Positions 1 to 9,164 of a stretch of 16,852 nt of DNA are shown piece by piece. Source of the DNA: Trueperaceae bacterium (lineage in GTDB: Bacteria; Deinococcota; Deinococci; Deinococcales; Trueperaceae); NCBI GenBank assembly GCA_011390455.1, contig JAABSI010000064.1:1-16852 (forward strand), in the 5' to 3' direction. Every line of letters starts with the position of its first letter. The stretch's first letter is position 1. The translations under genes were made by a program, and so were the position numbers. The notes under the pieces are model-generated. The model was given only the letters and a program-made list of their open reading frames with translations. It searched no databases and was not told where the DNA came from.

Positions 1-792
1 GATGCCGACCAGCGACTCCGCGAAGAGGATGCGCGCGGTGTCGCGTTCGTGGGGCGGGAACAGCTCCATCATGCGGTTGATCGTGCGCGCCGCGTCCTGC
101 GTGTGCATCGTGGCGAACACCAGATGGCCCGTCTGCGCGGCCGACAACGCGGCCGCAGCGGTGGGGTGGTCGCGGATCTCCCCGATCATGATCACGTCGG
201 GGTCTTGGCGCATCGCGGCGACGAGGGCGTGCGAGAAGCTCGTCGCGTCGACCCCCACCTCGCGCTGCACGATCGCCGAGCGCTTCGACTTGTGCAGGTA
301 CTCGATCGGATCCTCGACGGTGACGATCATCTTGCTGTGCACGCGGTTGATCTCGTCGATGACGCGCGCGAGGGTGGTCGACTTCCCCGAGCCGGTCGGC
401 CCGGTCACCAACACGATGCCCTTCTCCTGGTCGCGGAAGTAGTCCAGCGTGTCCTGGGGCAGGTTCACGACGTCGAGCATCGCCTCGTCCGAGTTGATGA
501 TCCGCAGGACCGCGCTCACGCTGCCGCGCTGCCGGAACAGGTTCACGCGGAAGCGGCCGAGCCCCGACACGCTGTAGGCCAGGTCGACCTGGTGGGCGTC
601 CTCGAACACCAGCTTCTGGCGCTCGTCGCACATCACTTCGACCAGCTTCTCGGTGAACCCGGGGCCGATCCGCGTCTCGGCCACGGGGGCGAGCTTCCCG
701 TGGACCCGCGCCAAGGGCGGCAAACCCACGTGCAGGTGGAGGTCGGAGGCGCCGCGTTCGACGAGGGTGCGCAAGAGTTCGTTGAAGTTCAC
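1..792 (-). CDS. pilT: Type IV pilus retraction ATPase PilT (3' end outside window)
   Basis: Hexameric cytoplasmic ATPase that depolymerises type IV pili, driving twitching motility and helping DNA uptake. The visible 264 residues begin [20 protein letters not shown], the usual PilT opening. They carry Walker A (GPTGSGKST, about 131-139), the Asp box (TVEDPIEY, 158-165), Walker B ([12 protein letters not shown], 197-208) and the His box ([11 protein letters not shown], 221-231). The family is usually about 345-370 residues, so roughly the last quarter, including the AIRNLV region that separates PilT from PilB, lies off the left edge; PilU remains possible. I chose the GTG at 792-790 because it puts the N-terminus in register with PilT. 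No Shine-Dalgarno precedes it. A TATCGT -10-like hexamer lies 6 nt upstream, so leaderless translation is likely. It is divergent from the cyclophilin pair. Confidence 0.93.
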   Translation of the reverse strand, partial: MNFNELLRTLVERGASDLHLHVGLPPLARVHGKLAPVAETRIGPGFTEKLVEVMCDERQKLVFEDAHQVDLAYSVSGLGRFRVNLFRQRGSVSAVLRIINSDEAMLDVVNLPQDTLDYFRDQEKGIVLVTGPTGSGKSTTLARVIDEINRVHSKMIVTVEDPIEYLHKSKRSAIVQREVGVDATSFSHALVAAMRQDPDVIMIGEIRDHPTAAAALSAAQTGHLVFATMHTQDAARTINRMMELFPPHERDTARILFAESLVGI

Positions 793-809
793 GCCGGTAC
801 GATACCGGC
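793..809 (-). promoter_or_regulatory. 17-bp palindrome over the putative pilT -10 element
   Basis: A perfect inverted repeat, GCCGGTA-CGA-TACCGGC, directly abuts the pilT GTG. On the minus strand its centre contains TATCGT (plus positions 799-804), a 4/6 match to TATAAT placed 6 nt before the start codon. This fits a leaderless promoter with a built-in operator. The repeat is seen; its function is inference. No good -35 box is visible. Confidence 0.4.
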
Positions 810-835
810 CTACGGCGGCATGCGCGGCGGGAACG

Positions 836-841
836 TACACT
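836..841 (+). promoter_or_regulatory. Putative -10 element, cyclophilin operon
   Basis: TACACT (4/6 to TATAAT) lies 7 nt before the ATG at 849, the spacing typical of leaderless transcripts in Deinococcota. No convincing -35 box is seen 17 bp upstream. It is the rightward counterpart of the pilT promoter in the same 97-bp divergent region. A GGCATGC motif occurs at 817-823 and again at 846-852. Confidence 0.35.
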
Positions 842-848
842 GCGCGGC

Positions 849-889
849 ATGCACCGCACCCATCTGCCCATCGTCCGCGGGACCGCGTG

Positions 890-890
<1 letters not shown>
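849..890 (+). CDS. Putative 13-residue leader peptide coupled to the cyclophilin
   Basis: A tiny ORF encoding [13 protein letters not shown] begins 7 nt after a TACACT hexamer. Its TGA (888-890) overlaps the ATG (890) of the following cyclophilin as TGATG. That arrangement would allow a leaderless message to be read first here and ribosomes to reinitiate at the cyclophilin, which lacks a Shine-Dalgarno sequence of its own. The peptide resembles no family I know. It may be only a translational entry device, or chance. Confidence 0.3.
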
Positions 891-1918
<1,028 letters not shown>

Positions 1919-1952
1919 CGCCCGCGCCGCGCGGCGCCGAGAGGACCCACCC

Positions 1953-2522
1953 ATGACCAGCCCCACCACCGACGGCTACCAGCCCGTCCCCCACCTGAGC
2001 GACGAGCGCGTCACCGAGTTCGACGCCCCCCGCGAGGTCCTCGAGGCCGGCACCGACTACCGCGCCGTCGTCGAGACCGATCGCGGCACGCTCGTCATCG
2101 ACCTCGAACAGGACCGCACGCCCAAGACGGTGAACAACTTCGTCTTCCTGGCGCTCCACAAGTACTTCGACGGCATCGTCTTCCACCGCGTCCTCGAGGA
2201 CTTCATGGCCCAGACGGGCGACCCGACCGGCACCGGTCGCGGCGGCCCGGGCTACCGCTTCGCCGACGAGTTCCACCGCGACCTGACGCACGACGGGCCC
2301 GGCGTGCTGTCGATGGCGAACGCCGGCCCCGGCACCAACGGCTCGCAGTTCTTCATCACCTTCACCGCCACGCCCTGGCTCGACGGCAAGCACGCGGTGT
2401 TCGGACGGGTGATCGAAGGGCTCGACGTGCTCGACGCGCTCACCCGCATCGACCCGAGCCGCCCGGGCGGCGCCAAGCCCGACGCGATGCACTCCGTCAC
2501 GATCGTCGCCAAACCGGCCTGA
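1953..2522 (+). CDS. Cytosolic cyclophilin-type peptidyl-prolyl cis-trans isomerase
   Basis: A compact 189-residue cyclophilin with no signal peptide or membrane segment, so probably a cytoplasmic folding helper. The catalytic set is complete: R79 in the [15 protein letters not shown] stretch, F84, M85, Q87, W142 and H147, with the family-typical [10 protein letters not shown] core. GAGAGG at 1939-1944 stands 8 nt before the ATG. It lies 34 bp after the membrane-anchored paralogue. Both share long identical blocks such as [12 protein letters not shown], so a tandem duplication followed by relocation of one copy is the simplest history. The pair is probably one transcription unit that ends at the hairpin just downstream. 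I give no symbol because ppiA and ppiB naming is not reliable in this phylum. Confidence 0.94.
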   Translation: MTSPTTDGYQPVPHLSDERVTEFDAPREVLEAGTDYRAVVETDRGTLVIDLEQDRTPKTVNNFVFLALHKYFDGIVFHRVLEDFMAQTGDPTGTGRGGPGYRFADEFHRDLTHDGPGVLSMANAGPGTNGSQFFITFTATPWLDGKHAVFGRVIEGLDVLDALTRIDPSRPGGAKPDAMHSVTIVAKPA

Positions 2523-2539
2523 GCCCCAGCCCAACGACC

Positions 2540-2573
2540 GCGCGGCGCCCCGACCTCGGTCCGGGCGCCGCGC
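2540..2573. terminator. Bidirectional terminator-like hairpin between cyclophilin and thrS
   Basis: A perfect 11-bp inverted repeat, GCGCGGCGCCC (2540-2550) and GGGCGCCGCGC (2563-2573), has a 12-nt loop and lies between two convergent stop codons. No T-tract follows on either strand, as is common at GC-rich terminators. The position makes termination or mRNA 3'-end protection the likely role. Confidence 0.6.
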
Positions 2574-2592
2574 TGCGTTCGGGCTGCCCAGG

Positions 2593-4581
2593 TCAGGTCG
2601 TCAGCGGCTCGATCGTCCGGCTCCGCGCGCGGGCGTGCCCCGCCAGGTGGTCGACGAACGCCGCGACCGGGATGCCGCGCTGCTCGGGCTCCTGGCGCGA
2701 GCGGAAGGCCACGGTGCCGCCGTCGACCTCGGCGTCGCCCAGGATGACGACGTAGGGCACCTTGTAGAGCTCGGCGTCGCGGATCTTGGCCTGCATGCGC
2801 TCGTTGCTCGCGTCGACCTCGGCGCGCAACCCGACGGCCGCCAGCTGCGCGACCAGTGCGTGCGCCGGCGCGACGTGGCGGTCGGCGATCGGCACGATGC
2901 GCACCTGCTCGGGCGCCAGCCACAGCGGGAAGTCGCCCGCGAAGTGCTCGATCAGGAAGCCGACCATGCGTTCGTGGGTCGAGAGCGGCGCCCGGTGCAG
3001 GCAGATCGGCGTCCGCTTCTGGTTGTGCTCGTCGACGTAGGTCAGGTCGAAGCGCCCGGGCTGGGCGAAGTCGACCTGGTTGGTCGCCAGGGTGAACTCG
3101 CGGCCGATCGCGCTCTTGATCTGGACGTCGATCTTGGGACCGTAGAAGGCGGCCTCGTCCTCCGCCTCGAAGAACGGGATGCCGGCGTCGGTCATCGCGC
3201 GGCGCACCATCTCCTCGGTGCGGACCCACAACTCGGGCTCGTCGACGTACTTCTTGCCCAGGCCATCGGTCGCGTGCTTCGAGAGCCGCATCCGGTACTC
3301 GTCGATGCCGAACAGCTCGAAGTAGGCGAGGTACAGGTCGATCACCTTGAGGAACTCCGCCTCGAACTGCTCCTCGGTGCAGTAGATGTGCGCGTCGTTC
3401 ATCTGCATCGAGCGCACCCGCATCAGCCCCATCAGGGCCCCCGAGTCCTCGTAGCGGTAGCAGGTGCCGTATTCCGCGAGCCGCAACGGCAGGTCGCGGT
3501 ACGAGCGCGGCCGGGCCGCGTAGATCTTGTGGTGGAACGGGCAGTTCATCGGCTTGACGAAGTAGCGGACGTCGTCGAGCTCCATCGCCGGGTACATCGA
3601 GTCCGCGTAGTACGGCAGATGGCCGCTCTTGAGGAAGAGCTGCTCCTTGGAGAGGTGCGGGCTGCGCACGCGCTTGTAGCCCGCCGCGTCCTCCATCTCC
3701 TTCGCCAGCCGCTCCAGCTCGTCGACCATCACCGTGCCTCGCGGCAGCCACAGGGGCAGCCCCGGCCCGACGTCCTCGTCGAGCACGAAGATGTCGAGCT
3801 CGGCGCCGAGTTTGCGGTGGTCGCGGCGTCGTGCCTCGGCGACCTGCCACTCGTGCCGCTCCAGGTCCTCGGCGGTGGCGAAGGCCACGCCGTAGACGCG
3901 CTGCATCATCGGGCGACGCTCGTCGCCGCGCCAGTAGGCGCCGGCCACGCTGGTGAGCTTGAAATGGGGCGTGACCGCGCCCGTGCGCGGCACATGCGGG
4001 CCGCGGCACAGGTCGGTGAACCCCGCTTCGGGGTCGCCCTGGGCGTAGAAGGTGATCGCCACGTCCTCGGGCAGGTCCTCGATCAGCTCGACCTTGTACG
4101 GGTCGCCCGCGGCGCGCCAGCGCGCGAGCGCAGCCTCGCGAGGCACCTCGGTGCGCTCGAGCGGCAGGTCGGCCGCGACGATCGCGCGCATGCGCGCCTC
4201 GATCGCCTCGAGGTCCTCGGGGGTCAGCGACCGCGGCAGGTCGAAGTCGTAGTAGAAGCCGGACTCGATGACCGGACCGATGCCCATCTTCACGTCGCCC
4301 GGGGCGTGCCCCTCGGCCACCATCAGCTCCCGGACCGCCTGCGCGAGCACGTGGGCGAGCGTGTGGCGCTGGAGGAAGAGCAGGTCGTCGGCATCGCGCT
4401 TGGTGACGATCGCCACCTGGGCGCCCTCGTGGACGGGGGTCATGAGGTCGGCGAGGGCGCCGTCGAGGCGCGCGCCGAGGGCGGCGCGCGCGAGGCCGGG
4501 GCCGATGGCGGCGGCGACGTCGGCGGCCGTCGCTCCCGTGGCGACCTCCAAGCGCTTGCCGTCGGGAAGGACCACGTGCAT
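2593..4581 (-). CDS. thrS: Threonyl-tRNA synthetase
   Basis: Class II synthetase that charges tRNA-Thr in the cytoplasm and edits mischarged Ser. Its 662 residues show the full bacterial layout: TGS domain (1-60), editing domain with the HTLAH motif (H73, H77) and CRGPH (C192, H196), class II catalytic core, and an anticodon-binding domain (from about 560). The Zn ligands are C347 (MNCPFHH), H398 (NDAHIYC) and H529 (CLHRAPLS). Motif 2 reads CYRYEDSGALMGLMRVR and motif 3 runs from about 526 to 548. The ATG at 4581 fits the TGS start and has GAGGTGA just upstream on the minus strand. The roughly 85-nt leader contains a 7-bp GC hairpin (4640-4656), but nothing resembling a T-box. It diverges from the AroE-like gene. 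Confidence 0.97.
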   Translation of the reverse strand: MHVVLPDGKRLEVATGATAADVAAAIGPGLARAALGARLDGALADLMTPVHEGAQVAIVTKRDADDLLFLQRHTLAHVLAQAVRELMVAEGHAPGDVKMGIGPVIESGFYYDFDLPRSLTPEDLEAIEARMRAIVAADLPLERTEVPREAALARWRAAGDPYKVELIEDLPEDVAITFYAQGDPEAGFTDLCRGPHVPRTGAVTPHFKLTSVAGAYWRGDERRPMMQRVYGVAFATAEDLERHEWQVAEARRRDHRKLGAELDIFVLDEDVGPGLPLWLPRGTVMVDELERLAKEMEDAAGYKRVRSPHLSKEQLFLKSGHLPYYADSMYPAMELDDVRYFVKPMNCPFHHKIYAARPRSYRDLPLRLAEYGTCYRYEDSGALMGLMRVRSMQMNDAHIYCTEEQFEAEFLKVIDLYLAYFELFGIDEYRMRLSKHATDGLGKKYVDEPELWVRTEEMVRRAMTDAGIPFFEAEDEAAFYGPKIDVQIKSAIGREFTLATNQVDFAQPGRFDLTYVDEHNQKRTPICLHRAPLSTHERMVGFLIEHFAGDFPLWLAPEQVRIVPIADRHVAPAHALVAQLAAVGLRAEVDASNERMQAKIRDAELYKVPYVVILGDAEVDGGTVAFRSRQEPEQRGIPVAAFVDHLAGHARARSRTIEPLTT

Positions 4582-4673
4582 GGTTCACCTCGGGATGGGG
4601 GATCGGGGGCGCCGCTCGCGGCCGCCACGGGCCGGATATGCGCGTCCGGGACGCGCGCTCGGCCCAACGCAGC

Positions 4674-4679
4674 ATCCTA
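4674..4679 (-). promoter_or_regulatory. Putative extended -10 of thrS
   Basis: On the minus strand the sequence reads TGC-TAGGAT, a TGN extended -10 with 4/6 to TATAAT. No -35 match is apparent. Transcription from here would give thrS a leader of about 85 nt ending in its Shine-Dalgarno sequence. The element lies 9 bp from the opposing -10, so the two promoters could compete. Confidence 0.4.
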
Positions 4680-4687
4680 GCACGTGC

Positions 4688-4693
4688 CATACT
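4688..4693 (+). promoter_or_regulatory. Putative extended -10 of the AroE-like/envelope operon
   Basis: TGC-CATACT (4/6 to TATAAT with TGN extension) is followed by 7 nt and the ATG at 4701. No Shine-Dalgarno sequence separates them, so a leaderless message is likely. It could drive the whole 4701-10456 gene run. Confidence 0.4.
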
Positions 4694-4700
4694 GACGCCC

Positions 4701-5483
4701 ATGCACCTCGTCGCCGTCGCGTGCAGCGACCCCGATCTCGCCCACGCGCTGCGCGGCTTCCGCGACGGCGAGCGCCGCTTCCATCTCCACCCCGTCGCCC
4801 CGACGGGGGTGCCCGCGCTCGTCGACGCGCTGCGCGCCCTCGACTTCGCGGGCGCCCTGCTGCTCGATCCGCGGTTGCAGCTCGAGGCGGCGCGGGTGGT
4901 GGAGCGCGCCTCGCTCGACGCTCGCGAGCTCGGCGCCGTCGACGCGCTCGTCGTCACGCCCGCGGGCGTCGTCGGCGACCTGCATCTGGGACGCGCCGTC
5001 GGTGCTGCGCTACGCGCCCGACTCTGGGACCCACGCGGCGCCCACGCCGTCGTGCTCGGCGCCGACCTGGCCGCCCGCGCCGTGGCGCGCGAGCTGGGGA
5101 CCGCGGGCATCGCGCACCTCACCGCGCTCGCCGGCGAGCGCCCCGACGCCGAGCGGGTGGTCGCGCGCCTCGCGGCCTCGACGTCGGTCGACGCGCGCGC
5201 GTACGGCGACCCCGCAGCGCTCCCGCGGTTGGAGCGCGCCGACCTGATCGTGCGCGTCGACCCCGAGGCCGACGTGCCGCCGTCGCTGTTCGGGCCGCAC
5301 CTGACCGTGGTCGATCTCGTGCCCGGAGCGTTGACGCCGTGGCGGCGGCGCGCCATGGACGTGGGCGCGCTGAGCCTCTCCGCGCGCGACGTCCAAGCGC
5401 ACCTGCTCCATGCGGCGCTCGCGAGCGTGCTCGGCGCCGGCGTTCAGGTCGAGCCGCTGCTCGCGCTGCTGCACGAGTCCTGA
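4701..5483 (+). CDS. Shikimate-dehydrogenase-like protein, catalytic residues apparently lost
   Basis: The 260-residue protein aligns by eye along its whole length with AroE. The segment FAGALLLDPRLQLEA (49-63) occupies the place of AroE's GxNVTxPHK. RELGAVDALVV (75-85) matches the RAIGAVNTVV block. GDLHLGRAVGAAL (92-104) replaces GHNTDxxGF. VVLGADLAARAVARELG (117-133) matches the NADP-loop region. DVQAHLLHAAL (230-240) keeps the late Gln region. The shikimate-binding SxSP, the catalytic Lys of PHK and the Asp of NTD are all absent, and the Gly-rich loop is degenerate. It is therefore unlikely to reduce dehydroshikimate; it may bind another ligand or act structurally. The ATG at 4701 was chosen over an upstream frame because of the leaderless -10. 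The envelope operon starts 38 bp later and may be cotranscribed. The family assignment is by eye only. Confidence 0.72.
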   Translation: MHLVAVACSDPDLAHALRGFRDGERRFHLHPVAPTGVPALVDALRALDFAGALLLDPRLQLEAARVVERASLDARELGAVDALVVTPAGVVGDLHLGRAVGAALRARLWDPRGAHAVVLGADLAARAVARELGTAGIAHLTALAGERPDAERVVARLAASTSVDARAYGDPAALPRLERADLIVRVDPEADVPPSLFGPHLTVVDLVPGALTPWRRRAMDVGALSLSARDVQAHLLHAALASVLGAGVQVEPLLALLHES

Positions 5484-5521
5484 CTCATCCTTCTCGGCGG
5501 CGGGCGGGTCACGCTGGGGGC

Positions 5522-7117
5522 GTGACGTCGTTCCTCTCCACCCGCCCCTTCGGCACGCTGCTCGCGGCGGCGGTGCTCGTCCTGGCGCCCTGGGCCGCCG
5601 CCGAGGCGCTCTGGGTCGCGCTTCCGGGCGTCGTGCTCGAGGAGGCGGCCGGCGCCTCGGTGCTGCGGGTCGACGGTCGGGAGTTGGTGTACGTGCACGG
5701 CCTCGGTTGGCTGGCCGACCTCGACGCGCCGCCACCGCGCAGCGAGGACGGGGTGGTGTTCGTGGCGGCCGCGGTGGCCGCGGCGCTCGATCGGGCGCCT
5801 CCGGCGGTCGCTCCGCCCGCGCCCGCGGGCGCGCACCTGTTGGCCGTGCGCGCGTCCGGTGACGTCGACGTGCGGTTGGTGCTCGACCTCGACGGGCTCG
5901 ACGCCGACGCGGTCCGCGCCTTGGGCAGCGTCGGACGAGCCGAGCCGGGCGCGCCCCTGCAGCTCGAACTCCCCCTCGCCGGCTGGCCCGACGACCTACC
6001 GACGACCGTCGGTGTCTTCGACCTGCGCTGGACCCGGTCGGAGGCGGGCGTACGCCTCGAGGTGGGCGGCGTGGCGTTCGCCTACGACGTCTTCGCCCTC
6101 GCGGGACCGACGCGCATCGTGCTCGATCTGCGGCCGGATCGCGACGGCGTACCGGTCCCCGACGAGCAGGTCGAAGACCTCGCCGCGGGCGTTCGCTACC
6201 GCACCTTCCGTGCCCCCGGCGCGGCGGGTCCGAGCCGGGTGCACGTGCTCGAGGTCGCCCCGGGCGCCGGCGAGTGGCGGGTGGTCGGCGCCTCCGGCGA
6301 CCCGCGTCCGACCGTCGAATGGGCGTCGGGCGCGTTCGCGGCGATCAACGGCGGCTACTTCGACACCGGCACCCGGTCGGCGATCGGCCTGTTCGTCGTC
6401 GATGGCGCGTGGGTCTCCCCACCGTCGCGCGGGCGCGCCGCGGTCGGGTTCGGGCCGGAGGGCGTCGTGATCGACCGGGTTCGCGCCAGCTTCGGGGTGC
6501 GGGTGGACGGACGCACGGTGCTCGACGCGTCGCACCCGGCCGCGGCCGAGGTGCAGGTGCACCCGTTGGCGGGTGGCTGGGCCGGCTCGGCGAGCCAGGG
6601 GGTGTTGGTGCTGGACGCCGACGGCGTGGTCCTCGCCAACCGGGTCGGGCCCGTGCGCGTGCCGGCCGAGGGTCGCGCCGTCGCGTACCCGCCGGAGGTG
6701 CGCGCCCTCGCCCTGGTCGACGAAGGGGCCGTCGTCGCCACCGACCTGGTGGTCTCCCCCGCGGCCTTCGCGAACGTGCGCTACGCGGTGGAGGCGGGGC
6801 CGCTGCTGCTCAAGGACGGTCGCCCGGCGTTCGAGCCGGAGCTCGAGACCTTCGCACGCGGGGTGCGGATCCTCGACGAGGTGACGCAGCAGGCGGCGAT
6901 CGGGGTCCGCGCGGACGGCACGGTGCTGCTCGTCGCCGCGGAGGCGATGGTGGCCGGCGACCTCGTCGCCCTCTTCGAGGACCTCGGGGCTCGAGACGCC
7001 ATGCGCCTCGATTCCGGCGGCAGCACCACCTTGGTCGCCGATGGCCGCGTGCTCAACCGGCGGACCGAGCGGGCGGTCGCGAACGCGATCGTCTGGCGGC
7101 TCGAGGCGCGCCCGTGA
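5522..7117 (+). CDS. Secreted phosphodiester glycosidase (NAGPA) family protein with AMIN-like N-terminal region
   Basis: The 531-residue protein starts with a signal peptide or N-terminal anchor (hydrophobic about 9-27, AWAAAEA-type end). Residues about 105-203 look like an AMIN-type cell-wall-localising domain that ends in the typical TRIVLDLRPD. The C-terminal part is a phosphodiester glycosidase domain. It shows INGGYFD (about 275-281), IGLFVVDG, QAAIGVRADGTVLLVAAE and MRLDSGGSTTLVADG (DSGGSTT about 497-503). Family members cleave sugar-phosphodiester links, as in the mannose-6-phosphate uncovering enzyme, or serve in exopolysaccharide and spore-wall metabolism. The substrate here is unknown. 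Its GTG start has no clear Shine-Dalgarno. The next gene starts inside its stop codon (GTGA), so translation is coupled. Confidence 0.85.
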   Translation: MTSFLSTRPFGTLLAAAVLVLAPWAAAEALWVALPGVVLEEAAGASVLRVDGRELVYVHGLGWLADLDAPPPRSEDGVVFVAAAVAAALDRAPPAVAPPAPAGAHLLAVRASGDVDVRLVLDLDGLDADAVRALGSVGRAEPGAPLQLELPLAGWPDDLPTTVGVFDLRWTRSEAGVRLEVGGVAFAYDVFALAGPTRIVLDLRPDRDGVPVPDEQVEDLAAGVRYRTFRAPGAAGPSRVHVLEVAPGAGEWRVVGASGDPRPTVEWASGAFAAINGGYFDTGTRSAIGLFVVDGAWVSPPSRGRAAVGFGPEGVVIDRVRASFGVRVDGRTVLDASHPAAAEVQVHPLAGGWAGSASQGVLVLDADGVVLANRVGPVRVPAEGRAVAYPPEVRALALVDEGAVVATDLVVSPAAFANVRYAVEAGPLLLKDGRPAFEPELETFARGVRILDEVTQQAAIGVRADGTVLLVAAEAMVAGDLVALFEDLGARDAMRLDSGGSTTLVADGRVLNRRTERAVANAIVWRLEARP

Positions 7118-8544
7118 GGCGGGTCGTGGCGTGGCTGCTGCTGGTGGCCACCGCCTCGTCGACCTGGGTCGGCGCTCAGGGGCCGCCGCTCGCCGAGGTC
7201 GTGCTCGGCTTCCGAGGGGCGCCGGTGGCGGATGCATGGAACCCGGTGCGCGTCCTGCTGCGCGACGTGGGCGCGGGCGAGGTGGTCCTGACGATCGACC
7301 AGGGCAGCCTCCTCGAGGGCGAGCGGCCCTGGACGGTCGTGCTCCCGATCGTCGGCGGCGGTGGCGTCCGGGTCCTCGACGTCGACGTGTTCCTGCCCGC
7401 GTGGCGCTCGCTGCGGTGGACCGTGGACGCCGGCGGGCTGCGGCTCGCGAGCGGCGCGCTCGCTCGGACCGATGCGGATCGTCGCCCGGTCGATCTGGTC
7501 GTGTCGAGCCGTGCCGGCGAGGTCGTCGGCGCCCTCGGCGGGCGGGCGCTCGACGTCGCGGCGGTCGATCTTCCCGCGCGCGCCGCGGCGTACGGCGGCG
7601 TTCGCTCCGTATGGCTCGACGGCACCGCGCCGCTGCCCGATCCGAGGGTCCTCGCGGCCGCGGCGTCCGGTGGCGCGGTCGTCGTGGTCCAGGGTGCGGC
7701 CCAGGCGAGCACCGAGCTCGCGGTCGTGCGAGCTTCGGCCGCGGAGCAGGGAGGCTGGCTGGGCACCGGCGCCGGTGGCTGGTGGTTCGGCGCGCCGCCC
7801 GACGGCGCTGCGCTGACGGCGGCGCGACTGGACGTCGCCGCGCTGGCGACCGCCTTCGCCGCGGCCGACGCGGTCGAGCTGCCGCGCTTCCCGCCACCGT
7901 TGCACGTGGCGCTGGCGAGCGCGGCGTACGTGCTCCTGGTCGTCGTCGCCTGGCGCGTGGGCGGCGCCGCCGGGGCGGTCACGTGGGCATGGATCGTGCT
8001 CGCCGTGGGCGTGGCGACCGTCGTCGCGTGGCGTCCGTCCGACGCCCAGGTCGTGCAGCAGCGGGCGCTCCACGTCGCTTCGAGCGAGCTGTCGCTGCGC
8101 CAGCGGGCCTTCGACGTGGTCACCCTGCCGGCGGCGACGTTGGGGATCGACGGCGTCGCGCGACCGGCGGCACCGCACCTCGGCGGGGTGCGCCACGACG
8201 CGACCCCGCGCACCGAGGTGCAGCTCGACCGCTGGCGGGGAGCGACGCTCCTCGAGGTGCCTCAGGCGGCGGGCGCGGCGCTCGCGTGGGGGGCGGACGG
8301 CGCCCCGCGCGCCGTCGGCGGCTTCGCGGTCTCGGACGTCCGCGTGGTCGGCGGACCGGCCTGGCCGCGGATCGAACCGGACCAGACGCCGGGGGTCCCG
8401 ACCGACCCGTCGCCGTTGGCCGGCGCCGAGGAGACCTTCGAGGCGCTGCTTCCCGAGGGGAGCGCCTGGGCGCGCAGCGGCGCCGATTGGCACGTCCTGC
8501 TGCCGTACGCAGGGCGCATCGACGCGGTGGAGGGGCGCCCATGA
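7114..8544 (+). CDS. Periplasmic/membrane protein of unknown function, two central TM segments
   Basis: I do not recognise a named family. The 476-residue product has a signal peptide (about 1-21, ending VGAQG) and an N-terminal beta-rich domain (about 25-115) with an AWNPVRVLLRD motif, seen in membrane proteins built around Ig-like folds. A second domain (about 125-255) contains LPARAAAYGGVRSVWLDG and a hydrophobic VVVVQG strand. That arrangement recalls the GATase-1-like domain of BatA-type membrane proteins, but it is only a resemblance. Two TM helices (about 264-281 and 287-306) precede a third, beta-rich C-terminal domain (about 310-476). The GTG start overlaps the upstream stop by 4 bp and its own stop overlaps the next ATG, so it is translated as part of a tight cluster. 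Confidence 0.8.
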   Translation: MRRVVAWLLLVATASSTWVGAQGPPLAEVVLGFRGAPVADAWNPVRVLLRDVGAGEVVLTIDQGSLLEGERPWTVVLPIVGGGGVRVLDVDVFLPAWRSLRWTVDAGGLRLASGALARTDADRRPVDLVVSSRAGEVVGALGGRALDVAAVDLPARAAAYGGVRSVWLDGTAPLPDPRVLAAAASGGAVVVVQGAAQASTELAVVRASAAEQGGWLGTGAGGWWFGAPPDGAALTAARLDVAALATAFAAADAVELPRFPPPLHVALASAAYVLLVVVAWRVGGAAGAVTWAWIVLAVGVATVVAWRPSDAQVVQQRALHVASSELSLRQRAFDVVTLPAATLGIDGVARPAAPHLGGVRHDATPRTEVQLDRWRGATLLEVPQAAGAALAWGADGAPRAVGGFAVSDVRVVGGPAWPRIEPDQTPGVPTDPSPLAGAEETFEALLPEGSAWARSGADWHVLLPYAGRIDAVEGRP

Positions 8545-9164
8545 TCGCGTGGCGCGGCGTCTCGGAGCGTCTGCGCACCGGCGACCTGCCGCAGGTGGGC
8601 TTCCTCGGGTTGACGGCGATCGCGGTCGCGCTGGTCGCGTCGTGGCCCGCGCGGGCCGGTCTGCCCCACGAGGGCTGGTATGCGGTGGCGCAGACGCGTT
8701 CGTTGGTCGTCGCGCTGATCGCGCTCGGGTACGGCACCGGATGGTTCCTCGAGGCACCCCGGCGGATGGCGGCGACCGCGTTGGCCGTGATGGTGGTCGC
8801 GGTGTCGACGCTGCCGCTCGAGCTCGCGGCGCACGGTGCGAGCGCTCCGGCCACCCCGATGTGGTGGTCGTTGGTGGCGACGCCCGTCGCGGTCGCGGGG
8901 CAACTGGTGCTGGGGGCCGCGATCGGTTCGCTCGCGCGCCTGCTGCGCCTCGGGTCGCTCCTCTTCGTCATCGTCCCGGCGGCCGTCGCGGGTGCGGTCG
9001 CCTTCGACGTCTGGGTCGGTGCCACGATCCTCAACCCGGTGACGGCCGCGCTCCAGGTCGCCCCCGGGTACCTGATCGCGCACGCCGGGCTCGGCGCCCT
9101 GGGCGCGCTCCTCTGGGCGCGTCGCATGCGGTCCGCCGCCGCGACCGAGGAGGTGGACGGATGA
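8541..9164 (+). CDS. Polytopic integral membrane protein, unknown function
   Basis: The 207-residue, strongly hydrophobic product has about six predicted membrane segments (roughly 17-35, 51-70, 77-93, 107-129, 133-155 and 165-190). It has a short cytoplasmic-looking basic N-terminus and a charged C-terminus. No family motif is visible to me. Possible conserved polar spots include LPHEGWY (about 42-48) after TM1 and TMs rich in Gly and Ala. ATGA overlaps on both sides couple its translation to the flanking envelope genes, so it is probably the membrane core of their product. It could be a channel, a scaffold or a flippase-like component; the sequence does not decide. Confidence 0.8.
   Translation: MIAWRGVSERLRTGDLPQVGFLGLTAIAVALVASWPARAGLPHEGWYAVAQTRSLVVALIALGYGTGWFLEAPRRMAATALAVMVVAVSTLPLELAAHGASAPATPMWWSLVATPVAVAGQLVLGAAIGSLARLLRLGSLLFVIVPAAVAGAVAFDVWVGATILNPVTAALQVAPGYLIAHAGLGALGALLWARRMRSAAATEEVDG

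Noticed and set aside
4582..4700. Possible T-box or other tRNA-sensing leader for thrS
   Set aside because: The leader is only about 85 nt with a single 7-bp GC hairpin (4640-4656). No T-box bulge sequence, specifier loop or terminator/antiterminator pair is visible.
2252..5356. A 1034-codon minus-strand open frame spanning thrS and beyond
   Set aside because: Only 2593-4581 matches ThrRS. The extensions are antisense to the AroE-like gene and the cyclophilin, have no domain character, and are Arg/Ala-rich as expected of GC-rich shadow frames.
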